64,000 nt of DNA. Origin: Nocardia sp. CDC159 (GTDB lineage: Bacteria; Actinomycetota; Actinomycetes; Mycobacteriales; Mycobacteriaceae). Shown piece after piece: positions 8,495 through 18,090 of the stretch (its first letter is position 1; each line of letters opens with the position of its first letter). The translations under genes were made by a program, and so were the position numbers. The notes below the pieces were generated by a model that saw nothing but the letters and a program-made list of their open reading frames with translations, had not been told where the DNA came from and did no database searches. Where the stretch lies: the NCBI RefSeq assembly GCF_023740735.1, contig NZ_JAMRXH010000005.1, forward strand, positions 186,001-250,000, read 5' to 3'.

Positions 8495-9859
8495 ATGCGA
8501 GCCGGGATGCTGAGTGTTGCGGAGCTGGTGGGGCTGGTCGAGGCGGGCAAGCTGGATACGGTGCTGGTCGCCATGACCGATATGCAGGGCCGGTTGCAGG
8601 GAAAGCGTTGTTCGGCGCGCTACTTCGTGGACGAGGTGATCGATCGGGCCACCGAGGCGTGCGACTATCTGCTCGCGGTCGACGTGGAGATGACGACGGT
8701 CGACGGGTACGAGATGTCCTCGTGGGACACCGGGTACGGGGATTTCGTGCTGCGCCCGGACCTCACCACCCTGCGGCTGGTGCCGTGGTGGCCCGGCACC
8801 GCGCTGGTCCTGTGCGATGTGGAACATGTGACACCGCACGGCAAGCCGGTGGCGGTATCGCCGCGGCAGGTGCTGCGCGCCCAGCTCGACCGGCTGGCCG
8901 AGCACGGCCTGCGCGCCTACGTCGGCACCGAACTGGAATTCCTGGTCTTCGACGACACCTACGAGCAGGCGTTCCGCCGCGGCTACCGCGACCTCACCCC
9001 CGCCAATCAGTACAACGTCGACTACTCCATGCTCGGCACCGCCCGCATCGAACCGCTGCTGCGCCGCATCCGCAACGAGATGTCCGGCGCCGGAATGTAT
9101 GTCGAGTCGGCGAAGGGCGAATGCAATCCCGGCCAGCACGAGATCGCCTTCCGCTACGACGAGGCGCTGGTGACCTGCGACAACCACAGCATCTACAAGA
9201 CCGGCGCCAAGGAGATCGCCGCGCAGGAGGGGCGCAGCATCACCTTCATGGCGAAATACAATGAGCGCGAAGGCAATTCCTGCCACATTCATATCAGCCT
9301 GCGCGACGCGGCGGGGGCGCCGGTGTTCGCGGGAGACGATGCCGACGGCGCATCGGCGCTGCTGCGACACTTCATCGCCGGCCAGCTGGACTGCCTGCGC
9401 GAGCTCACCTTCCTGCTGGCCCCGAACATCAACTCCTACAAGCGCTTCCAGGCCGGTAGCTTCGCACCCACGGCGGTGGCGTGGGGACGCGACAACCGGA
9501 CGTGTGCGCTGCGGGTGGTCGGGCACGGGCCCTCCCTGCGCATGGAGAACCGCGTCCCCGGCGGCGATGTGAATCCGTATCTGGCCGTGGCCGCGTCGAT
9601 CGCGGCCGGGCTGCACGGCATCGAACATCGGCTGCCGCTGGAGCCGGAGTTCCACGGCAACGCCTACCGCTCGCAGCGGCCGCGGGTGCCGCGCACCCTG
9701 CGCGAGGCCGCGCGGCTGTTCGGCGAGAGCAAGGTCGCCAGGGCGGCCTTCGGCGAGGAGGTGGTGCGGCACTACCGCAATGCGGCGCAGGTCGAGCTGG
9801 ACGCCTACGATGCCGCGGTGACGGATTGGGAGCGAATCCGTGGCTTCGAGCGACTCTGA
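8495..9859 (+). CDS. Glutamine synthetase-like gamma-glutamyl-amine ligase (PuuA/GlnA3-like)
   Basis: 454 aa from ATG 8495, with GAGAGGGG five bases upstream; GTG 8492 is a one-codon-longer alternative. Catalytic-fold motifs are present: GTELEFLVF (metal site), ESAKGECNPGQHEIAF and KYNEREGNSCHIHISL, then the late ENRVPGGDVNPYLAVAA. Proteins of this glutamine synthetase subgroup usually join glutamate to amines such as putrescine, spermidine or monoamines rather than to ammonia. The following hydrolase and aldehyde dehydrogenase, the partner steps of the gamma-glutamyl route, strongly support an amine substrate. The next gene starts inside its 3' end. Confidence 0.85.
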   Translation: MRAGMLSVAELVGLVEAGKLDTVLVAMTDMQGRLQGKRCSARYFVDEVIDRATEACDYLLAVDVEMTTVDGYEMSSWDTGYGDFVLRPDLTTLRLVPWWPGTALVLCDVEHVTPHGKPVAVSPRQVLRAQLDRLAEHGLRAYVGTELEFLVFDDTYEQAFRRGYRDLTPANQYNVDYSMLGTARIEPLLRRIRNEMSGAGMYVESAKGECNPGQHEIAFRYDEALVTCDNHSIYKTGAKEIAAQEGRSITFMAKYNEREGNSCHIHISLRDAAGAPVFAGDDADGASALLRHFIAGQLDCLRELTFLLAPNINSYKRFQAGSFAPTAVAWGRDNRTCALRVVGHGPSLRMENRVPGGDVNPYLAVAASIAAGLHGIEHRLPLEPEFHGNAYRSQRPRVPRTLREAARLFGESKVARAAFGEEVVRHYRNAAQVELDAYDAAVTDWERIRGFERL

Positions 9860-10577
9860 CGCCCCGCGGCCGGTGATCGGCCTGCCCACCTACTGCGAAC
9901 GCACCCGCTTCGGACACTGGGACGTCGACAGCGCCGTGCTGCCGCGCACCTATGTCGATACGACCGCGCGGGCGGGCGGTATTCCGGTGCTGCTCCCGCC
10001 CACCGGAACCGCGCGCGCGGAGCTGGTGGCGCGGTTGGACGGACTCGTCCTGACCGGCGGGGCCGATCTCGATCCCGCCCGTTACCGCGCCGCGCCGCAT
10101 CCGGCGACCCGCACCCGGCCCGATCGCGACGAATCCGAATTCGGCCTGTTCGAACTGGCCCGCGACGCGGGTCTGCCGGTGCTGGCGATCTGCCGGGGAC
10201 TGCAACTGGTGAACGTCGCCCTGGGCGGTACGCTGCTGCAACATCTTCCGGACGTGCTCGGCCACCGCGATCACTCGCACACTCCCGGCGTCTTCGGGGT
10301 CACCACCGTCGCGACGCTGCCGGGCAGCCGGGTCGCCGCCATCGCCGGGCCCGAGGTGCGGGCGCACTGCCATCACCATCAGGCGATCGACACCCTCGCC
10401 CCCGATCTGATCGCCTCGGCACACGCCGCGGACGGCACCATCGAGGCGGTGGAGGCGCGCACCGGGCCGTTCCTGGTCGGCGTGCAGTGGCATCCGGAGG
10501 AGAACGCGACCGATCAGCGGCTGATGCGGGCGCTGGTGGAGCAGGCAGCACGATACGGAAGGGAGCGCAATCGGTGA
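9840..10577 (+). CDS. Gamma-glutamyl-GABA hydrolase-like (peptidase C26, PuuD-like)
   Basis: 245 aa, GTG start overlapping the ligase gene by 20 bases. It is a class I glutamine-amidotransferase-fold hydrolase: LVLTGGADLDPARY, nucleophile Cys in LAICRGLQLVN, and the His-Glu pair in GVQWHPEEN. Together with the ligase and dehydrogenase it forms the core of a Puu-type pathway in which the glutamyl tag is removed from the oxidised product. The pathway's FAD amine oxidase (PuuB) is not in the window; the SDR or another locus may supply that step. Its TGA overlaps the next GTG start (GTGA). Confidence 0.88.
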   Translation: MASSDSDAPRPVIGLPTYCERTRFGHWDVDSAVLPRTYVDTTARAGGIPVLLPPTGTARAELVARLDGLVLTGGADLDPARYRAAPHPATRTRPDRDESEFGLFELARDAGLPVLAICRGLQLVNVALGGTLLQHLPDVLGHRDHSHTPGVFGVTTVATLPGSRVAAIAGPEVRAHCHHHQAIDTLAPDLIASAHAADGTIEAVEARTGPFLVGVQWHPEENATDQRLMRALVEQAARYGRERNR

Positions 10578-11935
10578 CAACGACGAAGGTCGTCAACCCC
10601 GCGACCGAAAAGGTCGTGGCCACAGTGGAATTGGCCGACCGGGCCGCCACCGACGCGGCCATCGCCCGGGCCGAGCGGGCGCTGCCCGCCTGGCGGGCCG
10701 TCGCACCGGGTGATCGCGCGCGACTGCTGCGCCGCTTCGCCGAGGCCGTGGACGCCGATCTGGAACGGTTGGCGGCGCTCGAGGTGACCAATGCCGGTCA
10801 CACCGTCGGCAATGCCCGCTGGGAGGCGGGCAATGTGCGCGATGTGCTGCACTACAGCGCCGGACTGCCGGAACGGTTGCTGGGCCAGCAGATTCCGGTC
10901 GCGGGCGGGGTCGACATCACCTTCCACGAACCGCTCGGCGTGGTCGGTGTCATCGTGCCGTGGAACTTTCCCATGCCCATCGCGGCCTGGGGCTTCGCAC
11001 CGGCGCTCGCCGCGGGAAACACCGTGGTGCTCAAGCCCGCCGAGCTCACCCCGCTGACGGCCCTGCGGCTCGGCGAGCTGGCGCTGGAAGCGGGCCTGCC
11101 GGAGCACGTCTTCCAGGTGATCCCGGGCCGCGGCTCGGTCGTCGGCGCGCGGTTCGTCACCCATCCCGCGGTCCGGAAGGTGGTGTTCACCGGCTCCACC
11201 GAGGTGGGCAGGCAGATCATGGCGGGCTGTGCCGAACAGGTCAAGCGGGTCACCCTCGAATTGGGCGGCAAGAGCGCCAATATCGTCTTCGCCGACGCCG
11301 ATCTCGAGCGGGCCGCGGCCACCGCGCCCTACGGCGTCTTCGACAATGCCGGACAGGACTGCTGTGCCCGCTCCCGGATCCTGGTGCAGCGCGGTATCTT
11401 CGATCGCTTCCTGGAGTTGCTGGAACCGGCGGTGCGGGGTGTACGGGTCGGCGATCCGGCTGACGAGGCCACCGAGATGGGGCCGCTGATCTCCGCGGCA
11501 CACCGCGAGCGGGTCGCCGAATTCCTCGCGCCGTCGACCACGATCGCGTTCACCGGGTCCGCGCCCGACGGTCCCGGATTCTGGTTTCCGCCCACGGTGG
11601 TGCTGCCCTCGGGTCCCGACGACCGGGTCGTGACCGAGGAAGTGTTCGGCCCGGTGGTGGCGGTGCTGCCGTTCGAGGACGAGGCCGACGCGCTGCGCAT
11701 CGCCAATGACACCGAGTACGGGCTGTCGGGTTCGATCTGGACCTCCGATGTCGGCCGGGCGCTGCGCGTCGCGCGCGGGGTCGAGGCGGGGAACCTGTCG
11801 GTGAATTCGCATTCCTCCGTGCGGTATTGGACCCCGTTCGGCGGATACAAACAGTCCGGACTGGGTCGCGAACTCGGCCCCGACGCCGCCAAGGCCTTCA
11901 CCGAGACCAAGAACGTCTTCATCGCCACCGACTAG
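10574..11935 (+). CDS. NAD(P)-dependent aldehyde dehydrogenase (PuuC-like)
   Basis: 453 aa from GTG 10574 in a GTGA overlap; an in-frame upstream extension is not needed. Motifs of an active aldehyde dehydrogenase are present: VIVPWNFPMPIAAW, FTGSTEVGRQIM, the general-base Glu in LELGGKSANIVFADADLE, the nucleophile Cys in GQDCCARSR (Cys263 or 264) and EEVFGPVV. It probably oxidises a gamma-glutamyl-amino-aldehyde to the acid, which the upstream hydrolase then cleaves. A doubled cysteine at the active site is common in this family. Confidence 0.9.
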   Translation: MTTTKVVNPATEKVVATVELADRAATDAAIARAERALPAWRAVAPGDRARLLRRFAEAVDADLERLAALEVTNAGHTVGNARWEAGNVRDVLHYSAGLPERLLGQQIPVAGGVDITFHEPLGVVGVIVPWNFPMPIAAWGFAPALAAGNTVVLKPAELTPLTALRLGELALEAGLPEHVFQVIPGRGSVVGARFVTHPAVRKVVFTGSTEVGRQIMAGCAEQVKRVTLELGGKSANIVFADADLERAAATAPYGVFDNAGQDCCARSRILVQRGIFDRFLELLEPAVRGVRVGDPADEATEMGPLISAAHRERVAEFLAPSTTIAFTGSAPDGPGFWFPPTVVLPSGPDDRVVTEEVFGPVVAVLPFEDEADALRIANDTEYGLSGSIWTSDVGRALRVARGVEAGNLSVNSHSSVRYWTPFGGYKQSGLGRELGPDAAKAFTETKNVFIATD

Positions 11936-11961
11936 TTCCCGATATCCGAGCAGAAGGAGAT

Positions 11962-12729
11962 ATGGTGCAGCGCTTACAGGATCGCGTGGCGGTCGTCACC
12001 GGCGGCGGCAGCGGCATCGGCCTGGCCACCGTCCGCCGCTTCGCTGCCGAGGGGGCGAAGGTCGTGGTCGCCGATATCGACGCCACCTCCGGCGAGGCCG
12101 CGGCGACGGAGGTGGGCGGGCTGTACGTCAAGGTCGACGTGACCGACGAGGCTCAGGTGAAGGCGCTGTTCCAGACGGCGGTCGACACCTACGGCGGCCT
12201 GGACGTCGCATTCAACAACGCGGGTATCTCACCGCCGGAGGACGATTCGATCCTCACCACCGGGATCGATGCCTGGCGGCGCGTGCAGGAGGTCAATCTG
12301 ACCTCGGTCTACCTGTGCAGTAAATACGCCATCGGGCAGATGCTCGAGCGCGGCAAGGGTTCGGTGATCAATACCGCCTCCTTCGTCGCCGTCATGGGCG
12401 CGGCCACCTCGCAGATCTCCTACACCGCCTCCAAGGGCGGCGTGCTGGCGCTCAGCCGTGAGCTCGGCGTGCAGTTCGCCCGCCAGGGCATCCGGGTCAA
12501 CGCGCTGTGCCCCGGGCCGGTGAACACCCCGCTGCTGCGGGAGCTGTTCGCCAAGGATCCCGAACGCGCCGCGCGCCGACTGGTGCACATCCCGCTGGGC
12601 CGCTTCGCCGAGGCGGAGGAGATCGCCGCCGCCGTCGCCTTTCTCGCCAGCGACGACTCCTCCTTCATCACCGCCTCGCAGTTCCTGGTCGACGGCGGCA
12701 TCTCCGGGGCGTATGTGACCCCGCTCTAG
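11962..12729 (+). CDS. SDR family oxidoreductase
   Basis: 255 aa, ATG with AAGGAG just upstream. It is a classical short-chain dehydrogenase: TGGGSGIG cofactor motif near residue 14, NNAG, catalytic Ser near TASF, YTASKGG (Tyr-x3-Lys) and CPGPVNTPL. Classical SDRs of this length act on alcohols, ketones or amino-alcohols with NAD(P)H. As the last gene of the amine operon it may handle a hydroxy or keto intermediate. Its TAG stop shares the CTAG palindrome with the stop of the convergent permease gene. Confidence 0.9.
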   Translation: MVQRLQDRVAVVTGGGSGIGLATVRRFAAEGAKVVVADIDATSGEAAATEVGGLYVKVDVTDEAQVKALFQTAVDTYGGLDVAFNNAGISPPEDDSILTTGIDAWRRVQEVNLTSVYLCSKYAIGQMLERGKGSVINTASFVAVMGAATSQISYTASKGGVLALSRELGVQFARQGIRVNALCPGPVNTPLLRELFAKDPERAARRLVHIPLGRFAEAEEIAAAVAFLASDDSSFITASQFLVDGGISGAYVTPL

Positions 12730-14255
12730 GAATCCGGCTCCTCGACGGTGCGCCGCGGCCCGGTGAACCAGCGCCGGGCCGAGACGAACCACCACACCGC
12801 GATCGCGCCGACCACCGCGGCCAGCGTGATCGGCGCGTAATTGACCGCGGTCCAGGTGAATTCGTCGTGCCACGGATAGCCCCGATCGTCCATGGGCAGG
12901 ATGAACAGCAGGCTGATGCAGGCGATCCAGACCAGCGCGATGATCCCGATCGGCCGATACCAGGAGCCGAGTTGCCAGGGGCCGGTGCGGAATCGGCCGC
13001 CGTGCAACTGTCGCAGCAGCACCGGGATGCCGTAGGCGATGTAGAGGCCGATGGTCGCGACCGAGGTGGCGGCGGCATAGGCGGTCGGCGCGTTGGCGGC
13101 GGGCACCAGCATCGACGGGATGAGCAGCACGAAGGCGAAGAACGAGATGAACAGCACCGCGTTGACCGGCACCTGACGCGACGACAGCCGCGACCACAGT
13201 GCCGAACCCGGAACCGCGCCGTCGCGGGCGAAGGCGAACAGCATCCGCGACGCCGAGGTGATCGAGGCGTAGCCGCAGAACAGCTGCGCGAGCGCGGCGA
13301 TGATCAGCAGCAGGCCGGACCAGAACGCGCTCAACGAATTCTCCAGAATGTAGATCACCGGATAGCCGCTGTTCTTCGCCGGATCCAGCGCGTCGTCGAG
13401 ATTCGGGATCGCGAAGGTCACCGCCATGATCAGCAGATATCCGGCGACGGCCGAGACCAGGATGGTGTTGATGATGCCCCTGGCCGCCATCCGGGCGGCG
13501 TCGTGGGTCTCCTCCGACATATGGGCCGAGGCGTCGTAGCCGGTGAAGGTGTACTGCGCGTGCAGCAGACCGAGCAGGAAGCTGAACGCGACGCCGCCGA
13601 AGCCGACCGCGCTGTTGTCGACGGTCTCGGTGAAGACGAAGCCGACGCTCTGATGGTGTTTCGCGCCGATGCCGAGCACCAGCACGAAGATCAGCACCCC
13701 ACCCACATGCCACCAGGCCGAGATGTTGTTGATTACCGCGGACAGGTGCGGGCCGAGGATGTTCAGCACCGCGTGCAGCACCAGGATGGCGGCGAACACC
13801 AGGAAGATCGCCGTGCGGTCGGTGCCGATATCGATACCGATCACATTCAGCACCGCGGTGGTGAAGATGGCCGCACCGTAATCGATGGCCGCGGTCACCG
13901 CGATCTGGCCGATCAGGTTGAACCAGCCGGTGAACCAGCCCCAGATCGGCCCGCCCAGTTGCGCCGCCCACCAGTACAGGCCGCCGGAGGTCGGATACGC
14001 GGAGGCCAGTTCGGCCATGGCCAATCCGACGAACAGGACCATCACCGAGACCAGTGGCCACCCCCAGGCCATGGTGATCGGCCCGCCGTTGGCCAGGCCG
14101 ATGCCGTAGCTGGCCAGCCCGCCGGTCAGGATCGACACGATCGTGAAACTGATGGCGAAGTTGGAGAATCCGGACCAGGATCGGGCCAGTTCCTGTTTGT
14201 AGCCGAGCTCGGCGAGGCGCCGTTCGTCATCGGATCGGGGCTGGGTATCGGTCAT
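12726..14255 (-). CDS. APC family amino acid/amine permease
   Basis: 509 aa from ATG 14255, with GGGAG six bases upstream on that strand; longer in-frame starts lack this. About twelve hydrophobic segments. It reads as the amino acid-polyamine-organocation family: the early FSNFAISFTIVSILTGG and the ASAYPTSGGLYWWAAQLGG segment are typical of the GABA/choline-type bacterial and yeast permeases. Placed tail to tail with the gamma-glutamylation operon, it is the likely importer of the amine or amino acid substrate. It stops inside the SDR gene's stop, leaving no room for a terminator between them. Confidence 0.9.
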   Translation of the reverse strand: MTDTQPRSDDERRLAELGYKQELARSWSGFSNFAISFTIVSILTGGLASYGIGLANGGPITMAWGWPLVSVMVLFVGLAMAELASAYPTSGGLYWWAAQLGGPIWGWFTGWFNLIGQIAVTAAIDYGAAIFTTAVLNVIGIDIGTDRTAIFLVFAAILVLHAVLNILGPHLSAVINNISAWWHVGGVLIFVLVLGIGAKHHQSVGFVFTETVDNSAVGFGGVAFSFLLGLLHAQYTFTGYDASAHMSEETHDAARMAARGIINTILVSAVAGYLLIMAVTFAIPNLDDALDPAKNSGYPVIYILENSLSAFWSGLLLIIAALAQLFCGYASITSASRMLFAFARDGAVPGSALWSRLSSRQVPVNAVLFISFFAFVLLIPSMLVPAANAPTAYAAATSVATIGLYIAYGIPVLLRQLHGGRFRTGPWQLGSWYRPIGIIALVWIACISLLFILPMDDRGYPWHDEFTWTAVNYAPITLAAVVGAIAVWWFVSARRWFTGPRRTVEEPDS

Positions 14256-14342
14256 GCGTGCTCCCGCGTGAGAACGCCGCCCTCGCACGGCGCTCGCCAG
14301 GAGATCAGTCTGCGGTAAACCCCGCTCGACCGGGTGGCAACG

Positions 14343-14354
14343 GGCAAATTTGCC
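14343..14354. promoter_or_regulatory. 12-bp perfect palindrome in divergent intergenic region
   Basis: GGCAAATTTGCC is a perfect dyad in the 181-base gap between the divergently transcribed APC permease and the acyltransferase. A related TCAAAT half occurs about ten bases further on. AT-rich symmetrical sites in such a GC-rich gap are often repressor or activator operators, here most likely for the permease. No regulator can be named. Confidence 0.35.
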
Positions 14355-14436
14355 AGACCGGTCAAATGCTCCGGGCGGACGGGCCAGTGAAGGTACAGCT
14401 AAAGACTGTTGCCGCGGGCGGGAGGTGTTTGGCCCA

Positions 14437-16563
14437 ATGCCTGCCATGGCAGCAGACGCACCCGGGCGGGGTTTTCGTCCGGATATCGAGGGCCTGCGCG
14501 CGGTCGCGGTGCTGGCGGTGGTGCTGTTCCATGCGGGTGTGCCGGGCATCGGCGGCGGATTCGTCGGCGTCGACGTCTTCTTCGTGATCTCCGGCTTCCT
14601 TATCACCGGCATGCTGTGGCGGCAGGTGGCCGAGCGCGGCACGATCGAGCTCACCCGGTTCTACGGCGCGCGGGCGCGGCGGCTGCTGCCCGCGGCGGGG
14701 CTCGTGCTGGTGGCCACCGCGGTGGGCGCCGCGGCGCTGTTGCCTCCGCTGCAGGCGCGCACCGTGCTCGGGGACGCGATCGCCAGTGCGCTGTATGTCG
14801 GCAACTATCGGCTCGCGGCGCAGGGCACGGACTATCTCAATGCCGGTGCGCCGCCGTCGCCGTTTCAGCACTACTGGTCGCTGGCCGTGGAGGAGCAGTT
14901 CTATCTGCTGTGGCCCGCGCTGATCATCCTCACCGCCTGGATCGTCCGACGGTCGAGAAGACGGCCCTCCCCTGTCCCGTATCTCGTCGTCCTGCTCGTT
15001 GTTTCGGCGCTGTCGTTCACGGTGTCGCTGCTGTGGACCCGCACGCTGCCGCCGTGGGCGTTCTTCGGATTGCCGACGCGGACTTGGGAACTGGCGGCCG
15101 GTGGTTTGGTGGCGCTGTCGGTGCCGGCGTGGCGTCGGCTGCCCGCGACGCTGGCCGTCGTGCTCGGCTGGGCCGGGCTGGGCCTGATCGGGCTGGCCGT
15201 CCTCCGCTTGGGCGGTGCGACCCCGTATCCCGGGACGGCCGCGCTGCTGCCCGTGCTGGGCGCGGCGCTGATCGTCGTCGCCGGTTGTGCCGCAGCGCGT
15301 TTCGGGGTGGGAGCGGTGCTGTCGCTGCCGCCGATGCGGGCGATCGGTCGACTCTCGTATTCGCTGTATCTGTGGCACTGGCCGGTGCTGATACTGGCCC
15401 CACGCGCGCTCGGGCATCCGCTCGGGACGGCGGGCGCGGCGGGCGCGGTCCTGATCGCGGCCGGGCTGGCCATGCTGACGCTGCAGCTGGTGGAGAATCC
15501 GATCCGCTTCGCCGCCCCGCTGCGGCGCTCGGCCGTGCGCAGTCTCGGCCTCGGTGGCGCGGTGACCGCGGCGGCCGGATCCGCGGCGCTGGCCCTGCTG
15601 GTCGTCGTGCCGGTGCCGGTCGGACACGGTGCGGCGGCCGAGGCGCTGACCGTGCTGTCGGCGCCCCGCGCGGCCGGCTCCCCCGCCGAGGATCCGGCCG
15701 ACGCCACCGTCCGGCAGCTCACCGCGCAGGTGCGGGCGGCGATCTCCGCCTCGGCCGAGACCCGTTCGGTCCCTTCCAATCTCACTCCGTCGCTGGCCGA
15801 CGCGCCGGGCGACAAAGCCGATGTGTTCGTCAACGGCTGCGTCCGATCCTGGCGCGATCACGGCCAACCCGAATGCGTCTCCGGCGACCCCGATTCGGCC
15901 ACCACCGTCGCGCTGGTCGGCGACTCGCACGCGGCCATGTGGCATCCGGCCCTGGAAAGGATCGCGACGCAACGGCATTGGCGGCTGGAGACGATGAGCA
16001 AGGTCACCTGCCCGCTGATGGACCTGCCCATCACCAGCCCCTATCTGGGCCGCGAGTACACCGAATGCGAGCAGTGGCGGCCGCTGGTACTCGACCGGTT
16101 GCGGGCCGAACATCCCCGGCTGATCGTGCTGAGCATGTCCCGGCGCTACGGCGGCGACTTCGGCTTCGTCTCCTACGACCCGGCCTGGATCGACAGCCTC
16201 GGTCGGCTGGTCGGACAGTTGCGCGCGACCGGGGCGACGGTCCTGGTGCTGGGCCCGATTCCGGATCCGCACACCACCGTCCCGACCTGTCTGTCGGCGC
16301 ATCTGGACGATGCCCTGGCGTGCGCACCGGCACGGCCGGAGGCGGTGAACGATTCCGGCATCGCCGCCGAGGCCGCGGCGGCCACCGCCGCGGGCGGTCG
16401 CTACGACGATCTCACCGCGCTGTTCTGCACCGACCGGCGCTGCCCGCTGATCAACCGCAAGGATCTGATCTACCGCGACGACAACCATCTCACGGTCAGC
16501 TACGCCGAGACCCTCGCTCCGGTGGTCGCGGCGCTGGTGGACCGCGCCCTGCCGCACGACTGA
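14437..16563 (+). CDS. OatA/OafA-like membrane acyltransferase with SGNH domain
   Basis: 708 aa from ATG 14437 (GGGAGGTG upstream). The N-terminal half is an acyltransferase-3 integral membrane domain of about ten spans: FRPDIEGLRAVAVLAVVLFH, FVGVDVFFVISGFLITG and the YWSLAVEEQFYLLWP segment. The C-terminal half is an extracytoplasmic SGNH hydrolase-like domain with the nucleophile Ser in GDSHAAMW and the terminal Asp-x-x-His in DDNHLT. Such proteins O-acetylate or acylate peptidoglycan, polysaccharides or other envelope glycans. Single gene, no operon partner obvious; the target is unknown. Confidence 0.88.
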   Translation: MPAMAADAPGRGFRPDIEGLRAVAVLAVVLFHAGVPGIGGGFVGVDVFFVISGFLITGMLWRQVAERGTIELTRFYGARARRLLPAAGLVLVATAVGAAALLPPLQARTVLGDAIASALYVGNYRLAAQGTDYLNAGAPPSPFQHYWSLAVEEQFYLLWPALIILTAWIVRRSRRRPSPVPYLVVLLVVSALSFTVSLLWTRTLPPWAFFGLPTRTWELAAGGLVALSVPAWRRLPATLAVVLGWAGLGLIGLAVLRLGGATPYPGTAALLPVLGAALIVVAGCAAARFGVGAVLSLPPMRAIGRLSYSLYLWHWPVLILAPRALGHPLGTAGAAGAVLIAAGLAMLTLQLVENPIRFAAPLRRSAVRSLGLGGAVTAAAGSAALALLVVVPVPVGHGAAAEALTVLSAPRAAGSPAEDPADATVRQLTAQVRAAISASAETRSVPSNLTPSLADAPGDKADVFVNGCVRSWRDHGQPECVSGDPDSATTVALVGDSHAAMWHPALERIATQRHWRLETMSKVTCPLMDLPITSPYLGREYTECEQWRPLVLDRLRAEHPRLIVLSMSRRYGGDFGFVSYDPAWIDSLGRLVGQLRATGATVLVLGPIPDPHTTVPTCLSAHLDDALACAPARPEAVNDSGIAAEAAAATAAGGRYDDLTALFCTDRRCPLINRKDLIYRDDNHLTVSYAETLAPVVAALVDRALPHD

Positions 16564-16585
16564 TCGCCGCGCGGCGGGGCGAGGG

Positions 16586-17875
16586 CTAGCGAACGGTCGC
16601 GGTGAGCTCGTAGCGGGCCAGCACGCGGCCCAGCAGGTCGGTCAGCTGGTCGGCGCGCTCCAGGGCGGGCGGGTGAAAGCCCTTGATCCGCATGGTGACC
16701 TGGCCCGCGACCTCGGAGAACAGGCCGTACAGGTCGCCGCCGCGGGCGGCCACCACCGCCCGTGCGTTCAGGCTCTGATTGGCCAGCCCGAACGCGATCG
16801 ACGACGCCGGGGTGCCGTCGATGTCGAGGATCTCCGGTTCCAGTTTGCCCAGATGTGAGCACACCGTGCGGGTGGGATCGGTCGCGGATTGCCGCGCGAG
16901 CGCACCGTACAGACCGCGCGGCAGCGCCACCGCGATCGGAATCAGCGGCGGCACCGGCTGTCCGGCGACCGCGGCCAGCTTCAGCTTCATCTGCGCCCGC
17001 AGCGGAGCGAGATCGGTGGTGTCGCCGTCGAATTCGAAGTCGATCGAACCGAGTGCGTTGGCACGCTCGTCGCCGTCGGTGCGGGTGCTGACCGGCATCA
17101 TCATCCGGACGTGGCCCTGCTCGTCGACGCGGCCGATCTCGGTGGCGAGATCGGCCATGACCGCCGCGGCCAGGGTGGTGCCGGTGCCGTTGCGGGCCTG
17201 GGCGGCCGCGTGCCACAGCTGCGCGGGCACCGTCACCTCGACGACCGGCAGGCGGAACTCGGGGTCGCCGCCGACGCCCCCGCGGGCCTCGGCGCGCCGG
17301 GCCAGCGCGACCCGCGTCCCGAGCGCGACGGCCTGCGCGATCGGCCCGATCTTCCCGGCGGCCGCGCCGAGATCGGCCCACAGCGCCCGCATCGGCCCGA
17401 ATTCGTCACTGGGATAGTCGAATTCACAGTATTCCGCGGCGATTGCCGCCGTGATGGCGGCGCACAATCCCCGGCCGTCCACGAGGGTGTGCGAAACCAC
17501 CAGCGACACCGCACTTCCGCCGTCGTCCAGCCCGACCGCGGCCAGTCGCCATGCGGGTCCCCCGTAGGTCCGCAACTCCGCCCGCCCCCGCTCGGCGATC
17601 CACTGCTCGAGCTCGTCGCGCCGAATCGGCTCTGCCGCCACCTCGAGCGGGGCGAACCGCGCCCGCGCACTCCACCGATCCCCCGCCGCCGCGATCATTG
17701 CCGGGGCCACCACCCGCCCCAGCCGCCCCCGGCACAGCGCGGCATGAAACTCCCGCAACCGCGCCACATCCACCGCCCGCTCGTAACGCCACACCGCCTG
17801 TATCGCCAAGGTTCCCCCCAGCGCGGCATGGCTCCGCGCACTGACACAGTCGATATCATCCAGCCGGTACACCAC
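16586..17875 (-). CDS. CAT-fold (condensation/wax-ester-synthase-like) acyltransferase
   Basis: 429 aa, GTG start. The active-site-like motif HTLVDGRG near residue 130 resembles the HxxxDG motif shared by condensation domains, papA-type and wax ester synthases of the chloramphenicol acetyltransferase fold; other recognisable parts are the central ...MMMPVSTRTDGDERANALGS and a late ...VCSHLGKLEP segment. The first His of an HHxxxDG is Ser here (SHTLVDG), as in several papA-like enzymes. A soluble ester- or amide-forming acyltransferase is likely; acyl donor and acceptor cannot be inferred. It is convergent with the OatA-like gene. Confidence 0.65.
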   Translation of the reverse strand: MVYRLDDIDCVSARSHAALGGTLAIQAVWRYERAVDVARLREFHAALCRGRLGRVVAPAMIAAAGDRWSARARFAPLEVAAEPIRRDELEQWIAERGRAELRTYGGPAWRLAAVGLDDGGSAVSLVVSHTLVDGRGLCAAITAAIAAEYCEFDYPSDEFGPMRALWADLGAAAGKIGPIAQAVALGTRVALARRAEARGGVGGDPEFRLPVVEVTVPAQLWHAAAQARNGTGTTLAAAVMADLATEIGRVDEQGHVRMMMPVSTRTDGDERANALGSIDFEFDGDTTDLAPLRAQMKLKLAAVAGQPVPPLIPIAVALPRGLYGALARQSATDPTRTVCSHLGKLEPEILDIDGTPASSIAFGLANQSLNARAVVAARGGDLYGLFSEVAGQVTMRIKGFHPPALERADQLTDLLGRVLARYELTATVR

Positions 17876-18090
17876 ACGTGCTCCTAGAAATCACCGGCAC
17901 ATCCCCGGTGCCGTCGCCGCGACAATACGGGCCGAGCAGGCAGAAGGCGAACGGGTGGAGCGAAACCGCACACCGAAAAGTTAGCCATCTTAACGACTTT
18001 CGCGGTGCGTGTCGCGTTGTGGCCAGCTCGTACCATGGGGTTCATCCTCAGTTCGGTTCCCGCTGGGCGCATGCTGTCACGCTGATCTGC

